From Membranihabitans marinus (GTDB taxonomy: Bacteria; Bacteroidota; Bacteroidia; Chitinophagales; Saprospiraceae): a stretch of DNA of 64,000 bases. Where the stretch lies: positions 1 to 64,000 of the forward strand of contig NZ_JAJQYA010000027.1 in the NCBI RefSeq assembly GCF_021729155.1, in the 5' to 3' direction. A program made the position numbers and the translations under genes. Shown piece after piece: positions 26,901-36,602 of this stretch (position 1 is the first letter of the stretch; each line of letters starts with the position of its first letter). The notes beneath the pieces are model-generated. The model was not told where the DNA came from and made no database searches. It saw nothing but the letters and a program-made list of their open reading frames with translations.

Positions 26901-29900
26901 GGGTTGTTTACATATTTTTGAATTTACTATTTGCGCTTAGCCTCTTTGGTCAACAAGAAATTGTATTGAATCTGGATTGGGATATCGAGGATGGCCAGTC
27001 CATTATATTGAATAATGAATCTTATGATGCCCACAACAAGCCTCTCGTATTCAGAAGGATTCCCATAGCTATGACTGATAGTATCGTCGCAACACTAAAT
27101 ATAGGAGGAGAAAAAACATTGAGACAATTTACCGCCCCAGAGGATCTAAAACTCCAATACACATTGCGTACATACACTGAAATCGAAAGAAATCAAAAAT
27201 ATGCAACGCTGTTTTTATATCCTATTAAAAAGAATACCTCCCAAGGTGTGACCATTTTGGAAAATGGAGCAATTCAACTTAGAACAGTTAAAGCCAACCA
27301 AAGCATAAAATTGAGAAACAGTCCTTTTAAAACACAATCGATATTGTCTCGAGGACAAATACTTAAGGTGCCGATTGTAGAAACCGGGATACATAGCATC
27401 TCATATGAAGACTTACCTGATTCGTGGAAACAAAATTCTCTTACCCCACAAAACTTGGAATTATTTTCAGGTCATCCTACGATCCTGCCTTCAACCGTAG
27501 GAGATGAACGCATAGATGACTTGGAATCCATTCCCTATTACTTAGACTCCGAAGAATTTGGCCCTGGTCAAACCATTTATTTTTACGGATTAGGTAGGGA
27601 TATTAAGCAAGGGAACTACGAAGAAAAAACCACAGTGATAGCCCACAATATATATGCCGACACCAATTACTACTACCTGCGATACGGTGTAGCTCCAGGC
27701 AGACAAATTTCAACTTCACCTGACCTAGATATCATTAGCTCTAATCCCATTAACACAGGATTGGACGCCATAAGGTATGAAGAAGAAAAATACAATATCC
27801 TCTTAGATGTAGTCAATTTACAGGGATCTGGTCGTATATGGTATTCAGAAAAATTTACGGGGTCAACCGAAAAAAGCTATAGCTATCTCATCCAAGATCA
27901 ACCTATTGACCTAAGCCAGGAGGTTGTTTTCAAAGCGGGCTTTGCCGCCAGATCAAATTCATCGAGCACCGTCCAATTCCAATTGGGGAATCAGATAGTG
28001 CAAAACAATCTTTTTTCGGTAAATACAGGAGATATTTACGGCATCAGTTCTAGACATTTAAATTTTTCAGAAAAACTTGCCATCAATCAACCTCAACTCA
28101 TCTTAAAATACAGTACTACCGATGGTTCGGCCAGTAGTTGGCTGGACTATATTCAATTGAGTTTTTCAAAAATATTAGAGACTTCTCCTAATACTCCACT
28201 TTATTTTGGATCTTTTGAACCGGGCAACGATTTTCAAGTAAGGATGAATCAAACCAATGGCGAGGAAGTTTGGGATATCAGTGATCCTAGTCAATGCTAT
28301 TCTGTTCCACATCGATTGGACAATGGTCAATTATATATCAAAAACACATCAACTACTGATGAATTCCGCGCCTACATAGTATTCGACAAAGCAATGGCAA
28401 GTCCTATTCAGTCCTTTATTGAAATCAACAATCAAGACCTTCACAGCCTCCAAGATGTCGACTATTTAGTAATCTATCATCCAAAATTTGAAGTTCCTGC
28501 TCTGCGTTTGGCCAATTTTAGAAAGACAAATAACAATTTCAACATAGCCACAGTCAAAATTAATGAAATCTACAATGAATTTTCTTCTGGGAAAGTAGAC
28601 CCAACCGCGATAAGAGACTTTATTAAAATGTTGTACGACAGGGACAATACTGATATTCGGGTGTTACTGTTGGGTGACGGTAGTTTCGATTACAAAAACA
28701 ATTCGCCCATTTTAGGCTATCCCAATGAAAACTTCATCCCCGTCTTTGAATCCGAAAATTCATGGGATCCCATTAAAGCCTTCCCTTCCGATGATTATTA
28801 TGCCTTGATGAATGATCATGAGGGAGAAGATTTAAAGGGAGCATTAGATATAAGTATTGGTAGGATTCCTGTCCGTACGGAAGCAGATGCCAGCAATATA
28901 GTTCAAAAAATAATCGATTATTCAACCAATACAAAGATCAATGGACCTTGGAAAAATAAGATTCTGTTTGTGTCTGATGACGGCAATTACAATCTTTTCT
29001 TGGGGTATACCGAAAGATTGACCAATGAAATGGAAGCCAATGAAAATAGATTTGGGATAAACAAGGCATATGTCGATGCCAATCCCAAGGAAGTGAGATC
29101 CAATGAAGTACGCAGTCCAAAAACCAATGAACTTATCAACACCAATGCCTATGAGGGGCAATTAATCATTAATTACCAAGGTCATGGAGGGTCTAAAGGA
29201 TGGTCAGATGAATCCATTCTCGCCAAGACCGATATAGAAAAATGGGACAATTATCTCAAGTATCCCCTATTGGTTACGGCCACTTGTACTTTTGCTGGAT
29301 ATGACGATCCACGGGAAGTTACTGCTGGTGAATACGCTTTGACATTGGCAGACAAAGGAGCCATTGCCCTATTTACCACGACCAGAGTGGTATACGCCAG
29401 TTCCAATGACAGATTGAGCAATTCGGTATTCAATCGTCTGTACGAAAACATTGACAGCGATCTGGAATTGGGAGAATGGCTGCGTCTATCCAAAAACGCC
29501 CATCGATCCGACACCACCGATATCAATGCCAGAAAATTTACCCTCTTAGGAGATCCTGCCCTCAGACTGGCTATCCCAAGATATTCGGTAGTCCTCAACC
29601 AAATCGATGAAATAGACGTTTTGTCTTCTGACTCTATAACCATTGCCGCCCTTGACAAAGTAAGGATACAAGGACAAATCAATCAAAATAATGGTCAAAT
29701 CCTATCCAATTTCAATGGCATTCTCTACCCAACCCTCTACGACAAGAAAAAGCTACTTAAGACATTAGGGCAGGGAAATGAAAATAGTTCCATAGATTTC
29801 GAACAATGGCAAAACACCTTATATAAAGGCCGTACATCAGTGGTCAACGGTAAATTTGATTTTGAATTTATTGTGCCCAAGGATATCGATTACAAGATAG

Positions 29901-30679
29901 GTCCAGGCAGATTGAGTCTATACGCAGCCGATCCATCGGGTCAAGACGGCTGGGGAATTTCCGAATCTATATACATAGGTGGCACATCTTCCAATGCTAT
30001 CGAAAACGATCACAATGGGCCTCAAATCGATATATATTTAGAAGACCGGTCATTCCAAGAAGGGGATGAAGTCAGCGTTAATCCATTGTTGATCGTCGAT
30101 ATAGAAGATGAAAGTGGAATCAATGTTAGTGGCAATGGCATCGGTCACGATTTAATCTACTATCTGGATAAAGATGCCACCAATCCAGTTATATTGAACA
30201 ATAATTTTGAATATGAGCTAAATTCTTTTTCAAAAGGAAGCGTCGAATTTCCTATCGACGGTCTAGAACCTGGCCAACACTACCTTACCATTAAAGGCTG
30301 GGATAGTCACAACAATGTTTCTGAAAAGACTATTGAATTCTTTGTAGACAAAGACAATTTAGAAATTCAACATCTCTATAACTATCCCAATCCCTTTTTT
30401 AATCGAACAGAATTTCAATTTGAAAATCCCCTTATCGGTAGTGATCTCGATATTGTCATCGATATATTTTCTGTTTCGGGCAAGCAAGTCCACCGAATTA
30501 TAGATCAAAGAAACTCTGCCAATCAATTAATCCGGAATATATTTTGGGATGGAAAAGACCAATGGCAACAAAAATTAGCCAATGGAGTATACCTTTATAA
30601 ATTAAAAATTATCGACAAAAATTCCAATAAAAAAACAACCCTCATAAGCAAGTTTCAAAAGATGTTGATATTAAATTGA
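26897..30679 (+). CDS. porU: T9SS sortase PorU (C25 peptidase family)
   Basis: 1260 residues. Signal peptide at the N terminus (VVYIFLNLLFALSLFGQ). The gingipain-like C25 domain is in the middle: VLLLGDGSFDYKN, catalytic His763 in INYQGHGGSKGW and Cys797 in VTATCTFAGYDDPREVTAGEYAL. At the end is a type A T9SS C-terminal domain (YNYPNPFFNRTEFQFENP ... NGVYLYKLKI). PorU removes the sorting domain of cargo at the outer membrane and joins the cargo to an anionic lipopolysaccharide; PorU keeps its own CTD. It is followed by porV, as in Flavobacterium. It overlaps the upstream membrane protein by four bases. Confidence 0.93.
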   Translation: MRVVYIFLNLLFALSLFGQQEIVLNLDWDIEDGQSIILNNESYDAHNKPLVFRRIPIAMTDSIVATLNIGGEKTLRQFTAPEDLKLQYTLRTYTEIERNQKYATLFLYPIKKNTSQGVTILENGAIQLRTVKANQSIKLRNSPFKTQSILSRGQILKVPIVETGIHSISYEDLPDSWKQNSLTPQNLELFSGHPTILPSTVGDERIDDLESIPYYLDSEEFGPGQTIYFYGLGRDIKQGNYEEKTTVIAHNIYADTNYYYLRYGVAPGRQISTSPDLDIISSNPINTGLDAIRYEEEKYNILLDVVNLQGSGRIWYSEKFTGSTEKSYSYLIQDQPIDLSQEVVFKAGFAARSNSSSTVQFQLGNQIVQNNLFSVNTGDIYGISSRHLNFSEKLAINQPQLILKYSTTDGSASSWLDYIQLSFSKILETSPNTPLYFGSFEPGNDFQVRMNQTNGEEVWDISDPSQCYSVPHRLDNGQLYIKNTSTTDEFRAYIVFDKAMASPIQSFIEINNQDLHSLQDVDYLVIYHPKFEVPALRLANFRKTNNNFNIATVKINEIYNEFSSGKVDPTAIRDFIKMLYDRDNTDIRVLLLGDGSFDYKNNSPILGYPNENFIPVFESENSWDPIKAFPSDDYYALMNDHEGEDLKGALDISIGRIPVRTEADASNIVQKIIDYSTNTKINGPWKNKILFVSDDGNYNLFLGYTERLTNEMEANENRFGINKAYVDANPKEVRSNEVRSPKTNELINTNAYEGQLIINYQGHGGSKGWSDESILAKTDIEKWDNYLKYPLLVTATCTFAGYDDPREVTAGEYALTLADKGAIALFTTTRVVYASSNDRLSNSVFNRLYENIDSDLELGEWLRLSKNAHRSDTTDINARKFTLLGDPALRLAIPRYSVVLNQIDEIDVLSSDSITIAALDKVRIQGQINQNNGQILSNFNGILYPTLYDKKKLLKTLGQGNENSSIDFEQWQNTLYKGRTSVVNGKFDFEFIVPKDIDYKIGPGRLSLYAADPSGQDGWGISESIYIGGTSSNAIENDHNGPQIDIYLEDRSFQEGDEVSVNPLLIVDIEDESGINVSGNGIGHDLIYYLDKDATNPVILNNNFEYELNSFSKGSVEFPIDGLEPGQHYLTIKGWDSHNNVSEKTIEFFVDKDNLEIQHLYNYPNPFFNRTEFQFENPLIGSDLDIVIDIFSVSGKQVHRIIDQRNSANQLIRNIFWDGKDQWQQKLANGVYLYKLKIIDKNSNKKTTLISKFQKMLILN

Positions 30680-30708
30680 ACTTTTCAAAATACAGAAGTG
30701 TATATTTG
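30676..30708 (+). promoter_or_regulatory. promoter of porV
   Basis: TTG (30676-30678), a 22-base spacer and TATATTTG (30701-30708) followed by CG. It lies at the porU stop codon and 33 nt before the porV ATG, so porV can be expressed apart from porU. Confidence 0.6.
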
Positions 30709-30741
30709 CGTTTCTTTTTGAGCACAACAGATCTATTAAAT

Positions 30742-31938
30742 ATGAGAAAAGAATTAACGTTAATTTTATTTATATCTTTTGCCTTCTATCAAGGTCTTCT
30801 AGCACAAGCTGGAGATTGCCAACTCAATCCAGAGACTGGAAGAGTGGCATTGCCCGATGGAAGCCCATGTCCTAATGCCATTCCAACTGCTCTACCCTTC
30901 TTAGGAATTACTCCAGATGCGCGAAGTGGTGCAATGGGAGATGCTGGAATTGCTATTTCAGGTGACGCTAATGCTATAGCATATAATATATCGAGATTGG
31001 CCTTTGCTGAAAAAGATGCAGGTCTTTCTTTAACCTATACTCCTTGGCTTAAAAATATTGGTCTTGACGATGTTTTTTTAGGCTATATCGCGGGCTATAC
31101 TAAGTTGGATGAATTCCAAGCCGTAACCGCTTCATTTAGATATTTTAGTCTAGGAGAAATTCAATATACCGATGAAAATGGCAGCCCACAAGGTTTTGGT
31201 AGTCCCAATGAATTTGAATTGGAAATTGGATATGCCAGAAAATTAGGTGAGAATTTTAGTGTAGGTGTTGGGGGTAAATTCCTTTATTCCAATTTAGCCG
31301 CCGATCAATTTGTCAATGGAACAGAAATTCAGCCAGGTATTGCAGGAGCAGCTGATATTTCCTTTTTATACAAGGTCCCATTTGAAGGATATTATGATCA
31401 AAACCTAAATATAGGACTATCTCTTCAAAATCTTGGTTCTAGAATATCATACGTACCGGACAAGAGTTTTTACATTCCAGCCAGTATAGGGTTGGGTCTT
31501 GCATATGAAGTCAATTTTGATGACTTTAATAAATTGACATTGACCTCAGACATTAAAAAATTGATGGTTACCGCACCTCAAATCGATTCCACACTAGCCA
31601 GAGAGTATAGTGAATTGCCTATTTTCGAATCGTGGATTAAATCATTTGGAGATGCACCTGACGGATTCAACGAAGAATTAAGAGAACTTACCTATTCTGT
31701 AGGTGCAGAATATTGGTATGCCGATCAATTTGCCGTACGTGCTGGATATTTCTACGAATCACCAACCAAGGGTAATCGACAATATTTATCCATGGGTATG
31801 GGGATAAAATACAATATTGTGGGTATTAACTTTTCGTATTTAATATCAACACAGAAAACACTGCAAGCAAGTTCACCTCTAGACAAAACACTTAGATTTT
31901 CTTTATTGTTCGATTTTGGAGCTCTGGGAAATAGATAA
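30742..31938 (+). CDS. porV: T9SS outer-membrane protein PorV
   Basis: 398 residues from ATG 30742, which begins a signal peptide (MRKELTLILFISFAFYQGLLAQ); the longer frame from 30676 would place the start before the promoter. FadL-like barrel with the PorV opening FLGITPDARSGAMGDAGIAISGDANA and many amphipathic strands (FSVGVGGKFLYS, AVRAGYFYESPTKGNRQYLSMGMGI), ending with a terminal aromatic-type strand FSLLFDFGALGN. PorV collects T9SS cargo from the translocon and shuttles it to PorU. Ends before a strong terminator. Confidence 0.94.
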   Translation: MRKELTLILFISFAFYQGLLAQAGDCQLNPETGRVALPDGSPCPNAIPTALPFLGITPDARSGAMGDAGIAISGDANAIAYNISRLAFAEKDAGLSLTYTPWLKNIGLDDVFLGYIAGYTKLDEFQAVTASFRYFSLGEIQYTDENGSPQGFGSPNEFELEIGYARKLGENFSVGVGGKFLYSNLAADQFVNGTEIQPGIAGAADISFLYKVPFEGYYDQNLNIGLSLQNLGSRISYVPDKSFYIPASIGLGLAYEVNFDDFNKLTLTSDIKKLMVTAPQIDSTLAREYSELPIFESWIKSFGDAPDGFNEELRELTYSVGAEYWYADQFAVRAGYFYESPTKGNRQYLSMGMGIKYNIVGINFSYLISTQKTLQASSPLDKTLRFSLLFDFGALGNR

Positions 31939-31987
31939 TATAAATGTAATTCGTATAATCGCTTTTAAGCGATATTAAAAACAAATC

Positions 31988-32026
31988 AAAAAAGGAGGAT
32001 TAAGCTAGTCTTAATCCTCCTTTTTT
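31988..32026. terminator. bidirectional terminator between porV and pgk
   Basis: A 17-bp perfect stem (AAAAAAGGAGGATTAAG and complement) around a five-base loop, with T-runs on both strands. It serves porV and lies about 80 nt after the pgk stop. Confidence 0.9.
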
Positions 32027-32104
32027 ATTTTATGGAATCTTTATTTGGCTAGAATTTGGTATGAAATACATTTACAAATAAAGAACAGCTTCGTTGATGC
32101 TTCT

Positions 32105-33310
32105 TTAGTCTTGAATAGCCTTGATGCCGGGCAGTTCTTTGCCTTCCAAGAATTCCAACATGGCACCACCTCCAGTGGACACAAAGCTCACACTATCGGC
32201 CAATCCCGCTTGATTGACAGCGGAAACAGAGTCCCCTCCACCGACCATGGTAAATGCACCCGACTCTGTCGCCTTGGCCATAGCTTGAGCGATAGCAATA
32301 CTTCCCTGTGCAAAATTAGGCATTTCAAAAACCCCCATTGGACCATTCCACATAACCGTCTTAGAAGACTCAATAACTTGACTAAATTCTCCTATTGCTG
32401 CACTTCCTATATCCAATCCCATCCATCCAGCTGGAATGGCATCACTATTAGCCTGCTGTATATTGGCATCATTAGAAAATGCGTCGGCTATAGTACTGTC
32501 TACAGGTAAGTAGATCTTGGTATTGTTTTGTTCTGCCTTTTCCAATATTTCTTTGGCCAAATCCAATTTGTCTATCTCTACTAGTGAATTTCCGATTTCA
32601 CCCCCCAATGCCTTAAAGAAGGTATAGGCCATACCCCCACCAATTAGGATATTGTCACATTTGGACAAAAGATTTTCCAACAATAATATTTTATCAGAGA
32701 CCTTGGCTCCACCAACGATGGCAGTATATGGACTGGTCGGATTTTCTTTTACTTTATTGGCATTGGTAATCTCTTTTTCCATTAACAATCCAAAAGACTT
32801 TTTATCGGCATCAAAAAACTGAGCTACTTTTGCAGTCGAAGCATGGGCTCTGTGGGCTGTCCCAAAGGCATCGTTGACATAGTAAGAAGCTAGAGAACTC
32901 AATTCTTTGGCCAATTCATCTGAACCTTTTTCCTCACCGGGCTCAAATCTGGTATTCTCTAAGAGCAGTACTTGTCCCCCTTTCAATTGTTCCGCTTTGG
33001 CTCGGGCATCGGGACCGATTAAATCACTTGCAAAGGCCACTTGACGATCCAATAGCGATGAAAGATGTTCAACGATGTGGTTCAGTGTAAATTTTTCAAC
33101 ATTAATCTCACCATTTTCCAATTTTTTCTTCAAGGGTCTGCCCAAGTGAGACATGAGAATAACCGCCGCATCGGCATCGAGTAAATGTTGAATCGTCGGC
33201 AAAGCCGCTCGAATTCGAGTATCATCAGTTATCTCATATGCTCCATTCAACGGAACATTAAAATCCACTCTCACCAACACCTTTTCTCCACCATAATTGA
33301 TCTTCATCAT
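32105..33310 (-). CDS. pgk: phosphoglycerate kinase
   Basis: 401 residues (the start may be the second Met). Glycolytic enzyme forming ATP from 1,3-bisphosphoglycerate. VLVRVDFNVPLNG at the N terminus, ILMSHLGRP, LLENTRFEPGEEKGS, YVNDAFGTAHRAHAS, the hinge VGGAKVSDKILLLENLL, MWNGPMGVFEMPNFA and the C-terminal GGGDSVSAVNQAGL with STGGGAMLEFLEG. Complete. It is divergent from mgsA, whose product drains triose phosphate from the same pathway. Confidence 0.97.
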   Translation of the reverse strand: MMKINYGGEKVLVRVDFNVPLNGAYEITDDTRIRAALPTIQHLLDADAAVILMSHLGRPLKKKLENGEINVEKFTLNHIVEHLSSLLDRQVAFASDLIGPDARAKAEQLKGGQVLLLENTRFEPGEEKGSDELAKELSSLASYYVNDAFGTAHRAHASTAKVAQFFDADKKSFGLLMEKEITNANKVKENPTSPYTAIVGGAKVSDKILLLENLLSKCDNILIGGGMAYTFFKALGGEIGNSLVEIDKLDLAKEILEKAEQNNTKIYLPVDSTIADAFSNDANIQQANSDAIPAGWMGLDIGSAAIGEFSQVIESSKTVMWNGPMGVFEMPNFAQGSIAIAQAMAKATESGAFTMVGGGDSVSAVNQAGLADSVSFVSTGGGAMLEFLEGKELPGIKAIQD

Positions 33311-33470
33311 AAATTAACTTTTAATGTGAACAAATACAAATTGTAAATATATAAAACCTATTAGGCAATTGATTCCTACCTTCTTTAAATTTTTAATAAA
33401 TCAAAATACAGAACTATCGGTCCAACATTGAAACCTTTGTCCTAAACCATTATTATTAATCTGGGTTATG

Positions 33471-33478
33471 TATATTTG
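33471..33478 (+). promoter_or_regulatory. -7 box of mgsA-uvrC
   Basis: TATATTTG followed by CG, 26 nt before the mgsA ATG. A TTTG lies at 33436-33439, too far upstream (31 nt) for a normal spacer. Confidence 0.55.
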
Positions 33479-33504
33479 CGAATAAGAATAAAAATACCCT
33501 ATAA

Positions 33505-33885
33505 ATGAATATAGCTTTGATTGCGCACGACGGTAAGAAACCAGAATTGGTCAGTTTTTTTCTTAAAAACAAAGATTTGTTTTTAAACAGTGAAATATAT
33601 GCTACCGCAACCACTGGCTCCCACCTCGGAGATATGGGAGTTTCAGTAAATACCGTTTTGTCCGGTCCACTAGGCGGTGATGCCCAAATAGCATCGCTAA
33701 TGGTGACAGGAGGCATTGATATGGTATTTTTCTTTAGAGACCCACTTGGCAAACACCCCCATGAACCAGATGTACAAATGTTGATGCGGCTCTGCGATGT
33801 TCACAATATTCCATTAGCTACTAACCCTGCTGGAGCTGAATTAATGTTGCGGGCTTTGAAAGGGAAATTACATGAACAGGGATGA
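33505..33885 (+). CDS. mgsA: methylglyoxal synthase
   Basis: 126 residues. Converts dihydroxyacetone phosphate to methylglyoxal and phosphate. IALIAHDGKK at the N terminus, phosphate-binding ATATTGSHLG, SGPLGGDAQI with the catalytic Asp at 59, FFFRDPLGKHPHEPDVQMLMRLCDVHNIPLATNPAGAELM. Close to the E. coli enzyme in motif order, and single-domain. The second ATGTTG-type motif reads ATTGSHLG, a minor variation. It overlaps uvrC by 14 bases, so the two are co-translated; no functional link between them is known. Confidence 0.9.
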   Translation: MNIALIAHDGKKPELVSFFLKNKDLFLNSEIYATATTGSHLGDMGVSVNTVLSGPLGGDAQIASLMVTGGIDMVFFFRDPLGKHPHEPDVQMLMRLCDVHNIPLATNPAGAELMLRALKGKLHEQG

Positions 33886-35686
33886 TTTCAACAACATATC
33901 GAATACCCTTCCACGAACGCCGGGGGTATATATGTTTGTCGACAAAGCGGGAACACCGATCTATATAGGGAAAGCGAAGAATCTTAAAAATAGACTTTCC
34001 TCCTATTTTATTCCAGAGTACAACCTGCGCAATAAGACTCGGGTAATGATCAAGAATGCGGTAAAGATCAATTGGACGGTAGTCCAATCTGAAGCCGATG
34101 CACTAATTTTGGAAAGCACTTGGATCAAACAACACATGCCCAGGTACAATGTCATGCTCAAAGACGGCAAGTCCTATGGCTATATCTGCATTAAAAACGA
34201 GCGCTTCCCCAGGGTCTATTTCACCAGAGAAATCATCAATGATGGTTCCACCTATTTTGGGCCTTACACCTCAAAATGGAGAGCCAAAATCTTATTGAAA
34301 CTCATTAAAGATTTGTTCCCTTTGCGCACGTGTAATCTCAACTTAAGCGAGGAAAACGTCGATGCAAAAAAATACAAGGTTTGTCTTGAATACCACATTG
34401 AAAACTGTCTAGGCCCCTGTGTAGGCAAGGAATCCGAAAAAGATTACAATGAAAAAATCAATCAAATCAAACACATCCTTAAAGGGCAATTTAAACCGGT
34501 AAAAGACCATTTAATGGCAGAAATTCATGAATTGGCCGCCAAAATGAAATTTGAAAAAGCCCAAGAATTAAAAGAAAAATTAATCGCATTTGACGACTAT
34601 CAAGCCAAATCCACGGTAGTTAATCCCAGCATCAAAAACTGCGATGTCTTTGCGGTAGAACTCGATGAAGACTATGCCTTTGTCAATTTCATTAAGATCA
34701 TCAATGGAGCCATTATCAATACCCACACAGAAGAAGTCAATCTCAAGATAGATATGACAGAAAGTGATATTTTGGATCTTGTCATTCCCGCTTTGCGAGA
34801 ACGCTTCAATTCCAATGCTCCAGAAATATTGGTCAATTATTTGCCAGAATGGGTATCGGAGGGAATTACGGTAACCGTACCTAAGATTGGCGACAAGAAA
34901 AAATTGATCGATTTGTCTGTCAAAAATATAAAGTTTAACAAACTGCAGTTTTTTGAATCTCGCAACAAGATAGCCCAAGCCAAAAACCACAGCCATCGCA
35001 TATTGAACACCATGAAGAATGACTTAAAGATGGATGTACTGCCCAAGCATATAGAATGTTTTGACAATTCGAATTTTCAGGGCAGTAATTCCGTGGCCTC
35101 CTGTGTGGTATTTAGAAATGCAAAACCTGCCAAATCCGAATATCGTCATTTTCATATTAAAACTGTGGAGGGACAAAACGATTTTGCCTTTATGGAAGAA
35201 ATCGTATATCGAAGATATAAACGTCTCCTAGAAGAAAATCAATCTCTCCCTGATCTCATCATTACCGATGGTGGAAAGGGACAATTGAGTTCGGCTATGA
35301 AAAGTTTAAACAAACTAGGTATCGCGGACAAAATAACCGTCATTGGAATAGCCAAAAGGCTGGAAGAGATTTTCTTCCCCGGTGATTCCATCCCCATTTA
35401 TATCGATAAAAAATCTGAGTCGCTTAAAGTTATTCAAAAAGCGAGAAATGAAGCCCACCGATTTGCCATCACTTTTCATCGCGACCAGCGCAGTAAGCGC
35501 GTGCATAAAACCGAACTTACCGAAATAAAGGGTGTAGGTGATAAAACGGCACAAAAGTTACTGACTTCCTTTAAATCCGTAAAAAACATCGAAAACGCCA
35601 GCCAAGATGAATTATCAACCATCGTAGGGCCAGCCTTAGGTAAAAATATCTTCAAGCATTTTAAGCGGCAAAAAACCAAAGGTTAA
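33872..35686 (+). CDS. uvrC: excinuclease ABC subunit C
   Basis: 604 residues. Makes both incisions in nucleotide excision repair together with UvrA and UvrB. GIY-YIG domain at the start (PGVYMFVDKAGTPIYIGKAKNLKNRLSSYF, Gly18 and Tyr31), Cys-containing region CLEYHIENCLGPCVG, UVR motif (KMKFEKAQELKEKL, about 220-235), RNase H-like nuclease domain with IECFDNSNFQGSNSVASCVVF and LIITDGGKGQL, and C-terminal helix-hairpin-helix (LTEIKGVGDKTAQKLL). Complete. It ends in a four-base overlap with the convergent DUF2807 gene. Confidence 0.95.
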   Translation: MNRDDFNNISNTLPRTPGVYMFVDKAGTPIYIGKAKNLKNRLSSYFIPEYNLRNKTRVMIKNAVKINWTVVQSEADALILESTWIKQHMPRYNVMLKDGKSYGYICIKNERFPRVYFTREIINDGSTYFGPYTSKWRAKILLKLIKDLFPLRTCNLNLSEENVDAKKYKVCLEYHIENCLGPCVGKESEKDYNEKINQIKHILKGQFKPVKDHLMAEIHELAAKMKFEKAQELKEKLIAFDDYQAKSTVVNPSIKNCDVFAVELDEDYAFVNFIKIINGAIINTHTEEVNLKIDMTESDILDLVIPALRERFNSNAPEILVNYLPEWVSEGITVTVPKIGDKKKLIDLSVKNIKFNKLQFFESRNKIAQAKNHSHRILNTMKNDLKMDVLPKHIECFDNSNFQGSNSVASCVVFRNAKPAKSEYRHFHIKTVEGQNDFAFMEEIVYRRYKRLLEENQSLPDLIITDGGKGQLSSAMKSLNKLGIADKITVIGIAKRLEEIFFPGDSIPIYIDKKSESLKVIQKARNEAHRFAITFHRDQRSKRVHKTELTEIKGVGDKTAQKLLTSFKSVKNIENASQDELSTIVGPALGKNIFKHFKRQKTKG

Positions 35687-36414
35687 TTACTATCGATGAG
35701 TAGGCCAGACCCAAAGATCGATGAAATAATGTAAGGGAATCCCCTAAAAAACACTACTCCACTACCGACAATTTCCACATCTAATATATCGAAAACCTTA
35801 ATGTAGAGGTCTCCGCTACCATTTTGAACAACATCGGCAGAATTTACCCCCAAACCAAAGCCCTGAAACTGTCCACTTCCATTAGACCAAAGATTGAGTT
35901 TGGAAGATGTACCTTCTAGACGAACCAAGCCTGAACCATTCATGGACAGATCGACCTTTACAGCATCAACAGCCAGATCTATACTGCCAGAACCCAATAA
36001 TTCAATATCGAGAAAATGATTACTTAAAGTATTTTCAGAATAGATAATTCCACTTCCGTATAGATTTAACGCTCTTAGATTGGGTACCGTAATGAAGAGC
36101 AACAAATCCTCTGCATATTGAATACATTGTCGCGTCCGAATGACTAAATGATTGCCCGTGACCAAGAGGTCAAGTTGATCTATGATGTTGGCACTGCCTT
36201 CCGCCCACACAGTTCTAGGCCCTTCTCGAAGTACCACTTTGATGTTGTCTTCCAAGGTGATCTCGGAGAAATATGGCAAGAAAAATTCCGTGGACACTAA
36301 TCTTCCTCTGGGCTCTACACACCTGTAAATATCGTCTCGGTAATCGTGATCACATGAAAAACCCAAACAACAAACCACTAGACATACATACATTAATGAT
36401 TTCATACTCTTCAA
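35683..36414 (-). CDS. DUF2807 lipoprotein (GIN-domain beta-helix)
   Basis: 243 residues. Lipoprotein signal with lipobox GFSC, Cys at residue 21. The rest is a DUF2807 beta-helical domain: FSEITLEDNIKVVLREG opening and repeated Gly-Ser-Gly turns (LYGSGII, LLGSGSI, MNGSGLV, SNGSGQF, QNGSGDL, VGSGVVF, FGSGLL). Such proteins are anchored at the outer membrane or cell surface in Bacteroidota; their role is not established. The GSG spacing of about 20 residues reflects one helix turn per repeat. Confidence 0.85.
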   Translation of the reverse strand: MKSMKSLMYVCLVVCCLGFSCDHDYRDDIYRCVEPRGRLVSTEFFLPYFSEITLEDNIKVVLREGPRTVWAEGSANIIDQLDLLVTGNHLVIRTRQCIQYAEDLLLFITVPNLRALNLYGSGIIYSENTLSNHFLDIELLGSGSIDLAVDAVKVDLSMNGSGLVRLEGTSSKLNLWSNGSGQFQGFGLGVNSADVVQNGSGDLYIKVFDILDVEIVGSGVVFFRGFPYIISSIFGSGLLIDSN

Positions 36415-36602
36415 CTTTAAGGTAAGACGATGAATTAGGTCGGTATATGGTTAATGAAACATTAAAAGAATATCATTTTGAAATAATACAATTTACATCT
36501 ACAATAATTTTGTTCTACTAAAATCATTACAATCAGTTTGACATAAATATTCATAATTGAGTAAAAAACCCTAAATTCCCGTATCATTTAAAATTTTAGG
36601 AT

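Noticed and set aside
30676-30741. Extended N terminus of PorV
   Set aside because: It would begin upstream of the likely promoter; ATG 30742 starts a typical signal peptide.
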